A program made the translations under genes and the position numbers. From positions 21,723 through 85,722 of the forward strand of contig CANRLZ010000002.1 in assembly GCA_947631595.1 (NCBI GenBank): a DNA stretch of 64,000 nucleotides, read 5' to 3'. This document shows positions 57,915 through 64,000 of the stretch, one piece after another (positions within the stretch are counted from its first letter, which is position 1; the number at the start of each line of letters is the position of its first letter). The notes beneath the pieces are model-generated. The model saw only the letters and a program-made list of their open reading frames with translations, made no database searches and had not been told where the DNA came from. Source of the stretch: an uncultured Oscillospiraceae bacterium (GTDB taxonomy: Bacteria; Bacillota; Clostridia; Oscillospirales; Oscillospiraceae).

Positions 57915-59366
57915 TCACCCGGCTTTCTTCCAGGCGGTGGGGCTGAAGAGGATGAGCAGCGGGAAGATCTCCAGCCGCCCGAAGAGCATATCCAGCATGA
58001 GCACCACCTTGGCCAGGTCGGAGAACACCGAGTAGTTGCTGGCCGGCCCCACCATGCCGAGGCCAGGGCCGATGTTGTTCAGGCAGGCCAGCACGCCGGT
58101 GAGGTTGGTCTCCATGGGAAGCCCGTCCAGGGCCAGGATGAGTACGGAGAAGATGACGATGGTGAGGTAGGCGGACATATAGGTGTCCACCCCGCGGATG
58201 GTCTCGTCGGGGATGGTGTGCCCCTCCACCTGGACGGGGTTGACGCTCCGGGGGCGGAGCATCTGCCGGATCTGGGAGCGCAGGGACTTGAACAGCAGAA
58301 TGAGCCGGGCGGTCTTGATCCCGCCGCCGGTGCTGCCCGCGCAGGCGCCCAGGACCATGAGCACCACCAGGATACTTCGCGACAGCTGCGGCCATAGGTT
58401 GAAGTCCACCGTGGAGAACCCGGTGGTGGTCATGATGCTGGACACCGTAAAGGCGGCGTGGTGAAAGGCGTCCCGGAAACCGGGGTACTGGGCCATGGTG
58501 TTCACGGTGATGATGGCGATGGCGCTGAGCATGATGAGGACATACACCCCCAGCTCCTCGCTGCGGAAAAACTGCCTGAACTGGCCGATGAGCAGGAGGA
58601 AGTAGAGGGAGAAGTTCACGCCGAACAGGGCCATAAAGACGGTGCAGACGTTCTGGAGGTAGGGGGAGTACCCGGCCATGGAGTCGTTTTTGACGCCGAA
58701 GCCCCCGGTGCCGGCGGTGCCGAAGGCGGTGCACAGCGCGTCAAAGAGGGGCATCCCGCCTGCCAGCAGAAAGAGTACGTCCAGCACGGTGAGGGCGACG
58801 TAGATGCCGTAGAGGATGGCGGCGGTCTGCCGCAGTTTGGGCACCAGCTTGCCCACGCTGGGGCCGGGGCTTTCCGCCCGGAGGATGTGGACGGAGTAGC
58901 CGCCCTTGCCCATGGGCACGATGGCCAGCAGAAAGACCAGGATGCCCATGCCCCCCAGCCAGTGGGTGAAGGAGCGCCAGAACAGCAGCCCCTTGGACAT
59001 GGACTCCACCTCCGTGAGGATGGAGGCGCCGGTGGTGGTGAACCCGGAGATGACCTCAAAGAGGGCGTCTACGTAGTGGGGGATCTCCCCGGAGAAGACG
59101 AAGGGCAGCGCCCCCACCGCCGACAGCACCACCCAGCCCAGGGCGGTGATGAGAAACCCCTCCCGGGCGTAGAAGTGCCGGTCCGCCCGGCGGAAGATGA
59201 AGCACAGCGCCCCGCCGGAGACGGCGGCGATGACCATGGTGGCCAGGATGGCGGCCAGAGCGTTCTGTTCCTGGTGGAGGGCGGAGACGACGACGGAGGG
59301 GAAGAGGAAGACGCACTCCAGCAGCAGCAAAAAGCCCAGCATCCGTCCGATGATTTTTCGGTTCAT
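57915..59366 (-). CDS. trkH: Potassium uptake protein TrkH
   Basis: The 483-residue membrane protein has the four-fold MPM repeats of TrkH/KtrB. Filter-like segments are visible: SGFTTTGASIL, FGTAGTGGFGVKN, MTTTGFSTVD and CLNNIGPGLGMVGP. It is the potassium-translocating pore and needs a TrkA-type gating ring, encoded next door. The C-terminal half ends FGRLEIFPLLILFSPTAWKK, typical of the family. It lies 12 nt after trkA. Confidence 0.96.
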   Translation of the reverse strand: MNRKIIGRMLGFLLLLECVFLFPSVVVSALHQEQNALAAILATMVIAAVSGGALCFIFRRADRHFYAREGFLITALGWVVLSAVGALPFVFSGEIPHYVDALFEVISGFTTTGASILTEVESMSKGLLFWRSFTHWLGGMGILVFLLAIVPMGKGGYSVHILRAESPGPSVGKLVPKLRQTAAILYGIYVALTVLDVLFLLAGGMPLFDALCTAFGTAGTGGFGVKNDSMAGYSPYLQNVCTVFMALFGVNFSLYFLLLIGQFRQFFRSEELGVYVLIMLSAIAIITVNTMAQYPGFRDAFHHAAFTVSSIMTTTGFSTVDFNLWPQLSRSILVVLMVLGACAGSTGGGIKTARLILLFKSLRSQIRQMLRPRSVNPVQVEGHTIPDETIRGVDTYMSAYLTIVIFSVLILALDGLPMETNLTGVLACLNNIGPGLGMVGPASNYSVFSDLAKVVLMLDMLFGRLEIFPLLILFSPTAWKKAG

Positions 59367-59378
59367 ATCCGCCGCCTC

Positions 59379-60746
59379 TCAGTCCGCGAAGATGTCGTTG
59401 AGCTGGGAGAGGATGCGCCCGCCCCCGGCGGTGACCACCACGATGGTGTCCCCGGGGTGGAACCGGGTGTCCCCCTTGGGGATCATGGTCTCCCCCCGGT
59501 GGGTGATGCAGGAGATCAAAATACCGTCCTTCAGCGGCACCTCCCGCAGCGGCTGGTCGCAGTGGCGGGTGTCCGATCCGGCGCGGAACTCCAGGGCCTC
59601 CACCTTGCCGTCCACGATGGTGTGCAGGGCCAGCACCCCCGCCGAGCCGCTGGCGGTGGACATCGCCCGGACGTAGCGGACGATGTTGGAGCAGCACAGG
59701 GCCTTGGGGCTGATGATGGAGCCGAGGCCCACCTTGCGGAACAGCTCGGAGTACTCCACCCGGTTAATCTTGGTGATGACCTTTCCCACGCCCACGTGCT
59801 GGGCGAACATGGACAGCACCACGTTCTCCTCATCCATCCCGGTGAGGGTGATGACCGCGTCGAAGTAGGGCAGGCCCTGGGCGTCCAGCACCTCCTGCCG
59901 GGAGCCGTCCGCCTCGATGACGGTGGCCTTGGGGAAGGTCTCGGCCAGGCGCATACAGCGCTCGTGGTCCCGCTCGATGATCTGGACGTGGATGCCGCTG
60001 TCCAGGCAGCGCTGGGTGAGGTAGAAGGCGATGCGGGAGCCGCCGATGATGAGGAGGTTTTTCACCTTCTGCTCCACCAGCCCCAGGTTGCGCACCAGCT
60101 GGGCCAGGTCCTGGAGGGCGGCGGTGACAAAGAGGGTGTCCCCGGTCTGGAGCTGGAAGGAGCCGCCGGGGATGTGTACCTCCCCCTGGCGCTCCACCGC
60201 GCACACCAGCACCTTCACCCGGGCGATCTCGTAGAGCTTGTGGAGGGGGATGCCCGCCAGCTTGGACCCCTCGTGTACCGGCACGGCCACGATCTCCACC
60301 CGCCCCTTGGCGAAGGACTCCCGCTTGAGGACGGAGGGGAATTGCAGAAGCTGATAGGCCTCGATGGCCGCCGCCTGTTCCGGGTTCACCGTCAGGGACA
60401 GACCCAGCTCCTCCCGCATGGCGATGAGCTGGTCGGTGTACTCCGGGTTGCGGATGCGGGCGATGGTGTTGGCACAACCCAGCTTTTTGGCGGTGAGGCA
60501 GGTGAGCAGGTTCAACTCATCCCGGCTGGTGGCGGCGATGAGCAGGTCGGCCTGATCCACCCGCGCCTCCTGGAGGGTGGCCATGGTCGCGCCGTTGCCC
60601 GCCACCACCATGACGTCCAGCGCCTCGGCGCTCTCCCGGAGGACATGGGAGTTGGAGTCGATGATGGTGACGTCGTGCCCCTCGCCGGAGAGTTGGGCGG
60701 CCAGGGCGGCGCCCACTTTCCCGTCGCCTACGATGATGATGTTCAT
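59379..60746 (-). CDS. trkA: Trk potassium transport regulatory subunit TrkA
   Basis: The 455-residue cytoplasmic protein has two RCK repeats. The first starts MNIIIVGDGKVGAALAAQL with the NAD-binding GxGxxG; the second has KNLLIIGGSRIAFYLTQRCL. Each is followed by an RCK_C domain (LAGIPLHKLYEIARVKVLV; CDQPLREVPLKDGILIS). It binds nucleotides and gates TrkH. It is the first gene of the trkA-trkH operon. Confidence 0.96.
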   Translation of the reverse strand: MNIIIVGDGKVGAALAAQLSGEGHDVTIIDSNSHVLRESAEALDVMVVAGNGATMATLQEARVDQADLLIAATSRDELNLLTCLTAKKLGCANTIARIRNPEYTDQLIAMREELGLSLTVNPEQAAAIEAYQLLQFPSVLKRESFAKGRVEIVAVPVHEGSKLAGIPLHKLYEIARVKVLVCAVERQGEVHIPGGSFQLQTGDTLFVTAALQDLAQLVRNLGLVEQKVKNLLIIGGSRIAFYLTQRCLDSGIHVQIIERDHERCMRLAETFPKATVIEADGSRQEVLDAQGLPYFDAVITLTGMDEENVVLSMFAQHVGVGKVITKINRVEYSELFRKVGLGSIISPKALCCSNIVRYVRAMSTASGSAGVLALHTIVDGKVEALEFRAGSDTRHCDQPLREVPLKDGILISCITHRGETMIPKGDTRFHPGDTIVVVTAGGGRILSQLNDIFAD

Positions 60747-60790
60747 GTGACCTCTGTCTCCTCGAAAAAAGTCTCTCTATATGATTGCCA

Positions 60791-60818
60791 ATTATACCAT
60801 TTTTCGCCGGGTATGCAA
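60791..60818 (-). promoter_or_regulatory. Predicted promoter of trkA
   Basis: On the minus strand TTGCAT is 16 nt from a perfect TATAAT; the predicted start is near 60784. The 60820-60950 gap holds GC-rich stems that probably terminate the cysteine-rich peptide gene upstream. Confidence 0.65.
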
Positions 60819-60950
60819 GCATAAAAACCGCTCTTTTCGCAAAAACGCGGAAGGGGGGCGGCCCCGCCGCGGTCGGGCGACGGAGCCGCCCCCGTGGGAG
60901 GCCGGCGGTAAGTACGCCGCCCCCGCTGGGGCGGCGATGGGGCAGGGGCG

Positions 60951-61160
60951 TTACCAGGCGTTGGAGCAGCTGGAGCAGCCGGTGGCCACGTCCCCCTGAT
61001 CGAACACGCTGGTGGGGACGATGACATAGCTCTGGTAGTCCGCCATGGAGATGGTGGCGGTGGGCGCGCCGGACCCGCTGTTGGAGCAGCCGCAGGAGCA
61101 GCCGCAGGAGCAGCCGCAGGAGCAGCAGGAGCGGCGGCAGCAGTTAGAGCATCCGCACAT
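60951..61160 (-). CDS. Small cysteine-rich protein of unknown function
   Basis: The 69-residue product has 14 cysteines: 12 in the first 25 residues (including a CGCS run) and a final CSSC close to the C-terminus. The middle (ATISMADYQSYVIVPTSVFD) has none. An AAGGAGG ribosome site lies 11 nt before ATG 61160, and codon use fits the genome, so it looks real. I do not recognise a family; spacing does not fit the SCIFF peptides. Metal binding, a spore-coat role or a modified peptide precursor are possible. No radical SAM or transporter gene is adjacent. Three 12-bp repeats encode the CGCS run. Confidence 0.7.
   Translation of the reverse strand: MCGCSNCCRRSCCSCGCSCGCSCGCSNSGSGAPTATISMADYQSYVIVPTSVFDQGDVATGCSSCSNAW
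61086..61121. repeat. Three perfect 12-bp tandem repeats inside the cysteine-rich gene
   Basis: GCAGCCGCAGGA occurs three times in a row on the plus strand. Each unit adds four residues (Cys-Gly-Cys-Ser on the minus strand), so copy-number change would alter the protein without breaking the frame. Confidence 0.9.
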
Positions 61161-61269
61161 AGACGCGTCAGCCTCCTTCCTCTTCGGTGTTGGAGGAGTT
61201 GCCTCCACGCCCCATCCTATGCCCCCGCGCCCCGCGGGGTGCAAAGGGGAGGAGGGGGTGAAAAGGGGA

Positions 61270-61298
61270 TTGCTAATTTGAGAGAAGTGGTGTATAAT
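61270..61298 (+). promoter_or_regulatory. Predicted promoter of SRP RNA
   Basis: TTGCTA and a perfect TATAAT are 17 nt apart, giving a start near 61305 at the 5' edge of the SRP RNA. The 110 nt before it (61161-61269) contain only the cysteine-rich gene's leader. Confidence 0.75.
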
Positions 61299-61304
61299 AC
61301 AAAA

Positions 61305-61580
61305 AGTCTTGACCCGCCTGGTTGCGGAGCAAGGCCGCACTAGTCGGGGAGTTAGCGGTGCCCTGTACCTGCAACCCGCTACAGCAGGGATGAATTCCGG
61401 CCCCCGGACCTCGTTTGTGCCGTCTGACCCTCATAAGCAGCGATGATGGATCGGTCCCACGCAAGGCGGACTCGTGAACCGTGTCAGGTGGGGAACCAAG
61501 CAGCACTAAGCGAACCACCGCTTGTGCCGTGGGGACGCCGGGCCTGAGCCGGCTGTGGGGGTAACGGGTATAAACGGGGC
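61305..61580 (+). ncRNA. ffs: Signal recognition particle RNA, large bacterial type
   Basis: The 5' Alu domain is recognisable (GGGGAGTTAGCGGTGCCCTG, then TACCTGCAACCCGCTACAGC and GGGATGAATTCC). The S-domain hairpin is plain: GAACCGTGTCAGGTGGGG, then AACCAAGCAGCACTAAGCG, which holds the Ffh-binding loop. The 3' part CCGTGGGGACGCCGGGCCTGAG matches the closing region. About 270 nt is the Bacillus/Clostridium length, and its place directly upstream of dnaX is the usual Firmicutes order. Exact ends are estimated. Confidence 0.93.
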
Positions 61581-61644
61581 TTCAAAGGCCGGTGTGCGGC
61601 CGTGCTGCGCAACCAGACTTTTTTCTCAGCAGGAGGTGAGGAGG

Positions 61645-63282
61645 ATGTACCAGGCGCTCTACCGCAAATACCGCCCCAGGACCTTTTCCGACGTCATCGG
61701 CCAGAGCCACGTCACCGAGACCCTTCGCCGCCAGGTGGAGACCGGTCATTTGAGCCACGCCTACCTCTTCACCGGCACCCGGGGCACCGGCAAGACAACC
61801 TGCGCCAAGATCCTGGCCAAGGCGGTGAACTGCCTCCACCCTGACCACGGCGAGCCCTGCAATCAGTGCGAGGCCTGCGTGGGGCTGGACAGCGGCGCGA
61901 TCCTGGACGTGCTGGAGCTGGACGCCGCCTCCAACAACAGCGTGGACTACGTCCGCGCCCTCCGGGAGGAGGCGGTCTACACCCCCGGCAGCGTGAAAAA
62001 GCGGGTGTACATCATCGACGAGGTGCACATGCTCTCCAACGCCGCCTTCAACGCCCTGCTGAAGATTTTGGAGGAGCCGCCGAAGCACCTGATGTTCATC
62101 CTGGCCACCACCGAACTCCACAAAGTTCTGCCCACCATCCGTTCCCGGTGCCAGCAGTTCGCCTTCAAGCGCATCCGCCCGGACGAGATCGCCCAGCGCC
62201 TGAACTGGGTGGCCCAGCGGGAGGATATCCAGCTCACCAGTGACGCCGCCGACCTCCTGGCCAGACTGGCCGACGGCGGGATGCGGGACGCCCTTTCCCT
62301 CCTGGACCAGTGCCGGGGCGCCGGCGGCACGGTGGACGCCCAGGCGGTCATCGCCACCCTGGGCATGGCCGGGAATCTGGAGACCGCCAAGCTCCTGGGC
62401 GAGCTGGCGGACGGCGACACCGCCGCCGCCCTTCGCGACCTGGACCGCCTCTACGCCGGGGGCAAGGACATCAAGACCGTCCTGGGGGAGCTGTCCTCCC
62501 TGTGCCGGGATCTGCTGGTCCGCAAGACCGCGGCCCAGGGCGGCGCCGGGCTGCTCACCGGCGGCTACGACGACATGACCCTCCGGGGCCTGTCCGACCG
62601 CCTCACCGCCCCCCGGCTCATCCAGATGCTCACCGTCCTCCAGGAGACCATCGCCCTCCTGCCCCGGAGCGGCAACCAGCGCACCGACGCGGAGCTGTGC
62701 CTCATCCGCCTGGGGGACGAGAGCCTGGACGGCGGCGTGCTGGGCCTGTCCGCACGGGTGGCCCGGCTGGAGACCATGATGGCCTATCCGCCCCAGGCGA
62801 GACCCCAGCCCCAGACGCCCCAGCCCCGGGAATCCCTCCCGGACCTGCCCGAGGAGGAGGGGAAGGGGGTCCTGGATGACCTGCTGGACTTTTCAACAAC
62901 AGAAGAGCCTGCGCCTCCCCCGGAGGAGCCGCCGGTGGAAACGGCCGCCCCGGCAGGGGAGACCCCCGCCCCGGCGGCGGACGACCGCACCCTCTGGCCG
63001 GCCCTGCTTCCGGCGCTGAAGCCCCTGATCCCGCAGACGGCGTGGGTCTTCGCCTCCAACCCCAACATGACGGGCGGGGTGCTGCGGGGGGACGTGCTGA
63101 CCATCGAGGCCAAGGTGCCCATCGCCAAGACCATGCTGGACAAGCCGGAGGTGCTGGAACCCATCGCCCAGGCCGCCTCCAGCCGCCTGGGCCGGACGGT
63201 TCGGGTGGCGGTGGAAGCCCCCGCGCCCAAGGCCGGAACTATGGAGGACCTCCAGGCCATGAGCCGGGCCTGGGACGACTGA
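61645..63282 (+). CDS. dnaX: DNA polymerase III subunits gamma and tau
   Basis: The 545-residue protein begins MYQALYRKYRPRTFSDVIGQ. It has Walker A GTRGTGKTTCAKI near residue 47, a zinc module with four cysteines (CLHPDHGEPCNQCEAC), Walker B VYIIDEVHML and sensor 1 ILATTELHK. Domain III follows, then a Pro/Glu-rich linker (about residues 390-455) and a C-terminal domain that would contact the polymerase. It is the clamp-loader motor. ATG 61645 with AGGAGGTGAGGAGG is chosen. It is followed by the YbaB-family gene as in Bacillus. Confidence 0.97.
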   Translation: MYQALYRKYRPRTFSDVIGQSHVTETLRRQVETGHLSHAYLFTGTRGTGKTTCAKILAKAVNCLHPDHGEPCNQCEACVGLDSGAILDVLELDAASNNSVDYVRALREEAVYTPGSVKKRVYIIDEVHMLSNAAFNALLKILEEPPKHLMFILATTELHKVLPTIRSRCQQFAFKRIRPDEIAQRLNWVAQREDIQLTSDAADLLARLADGGMRDALSLLDQCRGAGGTVDAQAVIATLGMAGNLETAKLLGELADGDTAAALRDLDRLYAGGKDIKTVLGELSSLCRDLLVRKTAAQGGAGLLTGGYDDMTLRGLSDRLTAPRLIQMLTVLQETIALLPRSGNQRTDAELCLIRLGDESLDGGVLGLSARVARLETMMAYPPQARPQPQTPQPRESLPDLPEEEGKGVLDDLLDFSTTEEPAPPPEEPPVETAAPAGETPAPAADDRTLWPALLPALKPLIPQTAWVFASNPNMTGGVLRGDVLTIEAKVPIAKTMLDKPEVLEPIAQAASSRLGRTVRVAVEAPAPKAGTMEDLQAMSRAWDD

Positions 63283-63339
63283 ACGGAAACCGCGCCGCGC
63301 CGCGCGGACGAAATCGGAGAGGAAAAGGAGCCTGATACC

Positions 63340-63687
63340 ATGGCAAAGGGATTTAACAGCCGGGGGATGCCCGGCATGGGCGGCGGGATCAACATGAATA
63401 TGATCAAGAAGGCCCAGAAGATGCAGGAGGATATGCAACGGATGCAGGAGGAGCTGGAAAACGCCACCTACACCGCCACCGCCGGCGGCGGAGTAGTCAC
63501 CGCCGTGGCCTCCGGCAAGAAGGAACTCACCGGCCTGACCATCGACCCCGAGGCGGTGGACCCGGAGGACGTGGAGATGCTCCAGGACCTCATCATCGCC
63601 GCGGTGAACGAAGCCCTCCGCAGCGCCGACGCCGCCGCCACTGAGAGTATGCAAAAAATCACCGGCGGCCTCAACCTGCCCTTCTGA
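63340..63687 (+). CDS. YbaB/EbfC family nucleoid-associated protein
   Basis: The 115-residue product has a glycine/methionine-rich N-terminus (GFNSRGMPGMGGGINMNM), the long helix IKKAQKMQEDMQRMQEELEN, and the family's core TATAGGGVVTAVASGKKELTGLTIDPE. It binds DNA as a dimer. AGGAG precedes the ATG. The dnaX-ybaB order is conserved, and recR is expected next. Confidence 0.95.
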   Translation: MAKGFNSRGMPGMGGGINMNMIKKAQKMQEDMQRMQEELENATYTATAGGGVVTAVASGKKELTGLTIDPEAVDPEDVEMLQDLIIAAVNEALRSADAAATESMQKITGGLNLPF

Positions 63688-63699
63688 CCCTGCGGAAAA

Positions 63700-63717
63700 G
63701 AGACGCCCCCGGCGTCT
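63700..63717. repeat. 18-bp hairpin direct repeat, left copy
   Basis: GAGACGCCCCCGGCGTCT, itself a palindromic stem-loop, occurs here and identically at 63924-63941. The right copy is followed by CTTTTTG like a normal terminator; the left copy lacks the T-run. It looks like a terminator split or duplicated by an insertion. Confidence 0.85.
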
Positions 63718-63923
63718 GAGACTGTCAAAGAAGCGGCAGGGCCGCTTCTTTGACAGTTTTTACGGCCCGCTGCAGCGCACTCCCCGGCCGCCGCGAGGGC
63801 GGCCGGCTCGCACGTTTGCGGGCCGAGATGTATTTTTTCCGACGTACACGCCGCCGGAAAAAATTTCTTATGAGTCTTTCGCGCCCTGCGGCGCGAAACT
63901 CTGCGAGGCTTTTTTGACAAGCT
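63718..63923 (-). repeat. Dispersed structured intergenic element, copy B
   Basis: Read on the minus strand it matches copy A (52623-52784): GCCTCGCAGAG, stem 1 TTTCGCGCC/GGCGCGAAA (63877-63898), CATAA, stem 2 (63833-63863), TACATCTCGGCCCGCAA, a long GC-rich stem 3, and stem 4 CTGTCAAAGAAGCGGC/GCCGCTTCTTTGACAG (63721-63755). On the plus strand stem 4 is followed by TTTTTAC and terminates the ybaB transcript. The ends carry an imperfect inverted repeat (TGTCAAAGAAGC near the left, TGTCAAAAAAGC read from the right). I see no gene in this 300-nt gap. Confidence 0.75.
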
Positions 63924-63947
63924 GAGACGCCCCCGGCGTCTCTTTTT
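63924..63947 (+). terminator. Terminator with the right copy of the 18-bp repeat
   Basis: AGACGCC/GGCGTCT stem followed by CTTTTTG. It was probably the original terminator of the dnaX-ybaB transcript before the element arrived. Confidence 0.75.
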
Positions 63948-63996
63948 GCGTTCGCCGGGGTATTCTGACTGCACGACAGGAAAGGGGGGACGGCGG

Positions 63997-64000
63997 ATGA
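63997..64000 (+). CDS. Possible start of the next gene, cut by the window edge
   Basis: An ATG at 63997 follows AAAGGGGGG with 7 nt spacing. In Firmicutes recR usually follows ybaB, but only four bases are visible, so identity is a guess from gene order. Confidence 0.3.

Noticed and set aside
61086..61121. Short tandem repeats as a possible CRISPR array
   Set aside because: Units are 12 bp with no spacers, lie inside a small coding frame, and no cas genes are nearby.
60951..61160. SCIFF ranthipeptide precursor
   Set aside because: SCIFF peptides have six cysteines in about 45 residues and an adjacent radical SAM gene; here there are 14 cysteines in 69 residues and no such neighbour.

Overview
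The window is GC-rich (strong preference for C or G at third codon positions) and reads as the chromosome of an anaerobic, spore-forming, gut-type Firmicute of the Clostridia, most likely an Oscillospiraceae/Ruminococcaceae-like genus. The evidence is sporulation genes (spmA, spmB, spoIIR), type III glutamine synthetase, a large SRP RNA with an Alu domain upstream of dnaX, a Rex-type operator before gap, a Gram-positive type IV pilus cluster without a secretin, and ZTP, FMN and candidate preQ1 riboswitches. Species cannot be fixed from the sequence alone.

Layout. 1-6970: nitrogen assimilation, with a truncated glutamate synthase large subunit divergent from type III glutamine synthetase, then an ammonium transporter fused to a PII domain. 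6983-13450 (minus): a short exopolysaccharide/cell-surface glycan locus (GT-C transferase, Wzy-like polymerase, polyprenyl-phosphate sugar transferase, GT4 glycosyltransferase). 13524-17212: CoA-acylating aldehyde dehydrogenase, a two-OB-fold SSB-like protein and MalQ. 17213-19700: an AT-richer island with unknown genes and a TetR regulator. 19720-23700: fhs under a ZTP riboswitch, then a yerC-methyltransferase-hslO operon. 23710-26540: a kinase-like ATPase, gap and an XRE regulator. 26650-30360: queT-galU with a candidate preQ1-III leader, ribU with an FMN riboswitch, and a DUF3048 lipoprotein.

30389-44980 holds a complete-looking type IV pilus operon: PilB, PilT, PilC, major pilin, prepilin peptidase, PilM/N/O-like assembly proteins, three minor prepilin-like proteins and a 1,728-residue protein with a prepilin leader and two GLUG-repeat modules, a likely modular pilus adhesin. 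44985-46108: spmAB (minus). 46201-47440: AbrB-like regulator and rsmI. 47483-52598: an Lrp-led operon (aminotransferase, ThrH-like phosphatase, DUF1015, IspE) followed by spoIIR. 52791-56878 (minus): polyamine ABC transporter with a fused permease/binding protein. 56897-60818 (minus): RluA-type pseudouridine synthase, TrkH and TrkA. 60951-64000: a 69-residue protein with 14 cysteines, SRP RNA, dnaX and a YbaB-family gene.

The most unusual signals are (i) a dispersed intergenic element seen twice (about 52623-52784 and 63718-63923), with four stem-loops whose stems are kept while their bases change, the second copy lying between perfect 18-bp direct repeats; (ii) the giant GLUG prepilin and a major pilin whose second half has different codon use; (iii) the cysteine-rich peptide gene; and (iv) several operons with a terminator-like hairpin within about 20 nt of the predicted transcription start. 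All coordinates, promoter calls and alignments were made by eye; no database search was run.
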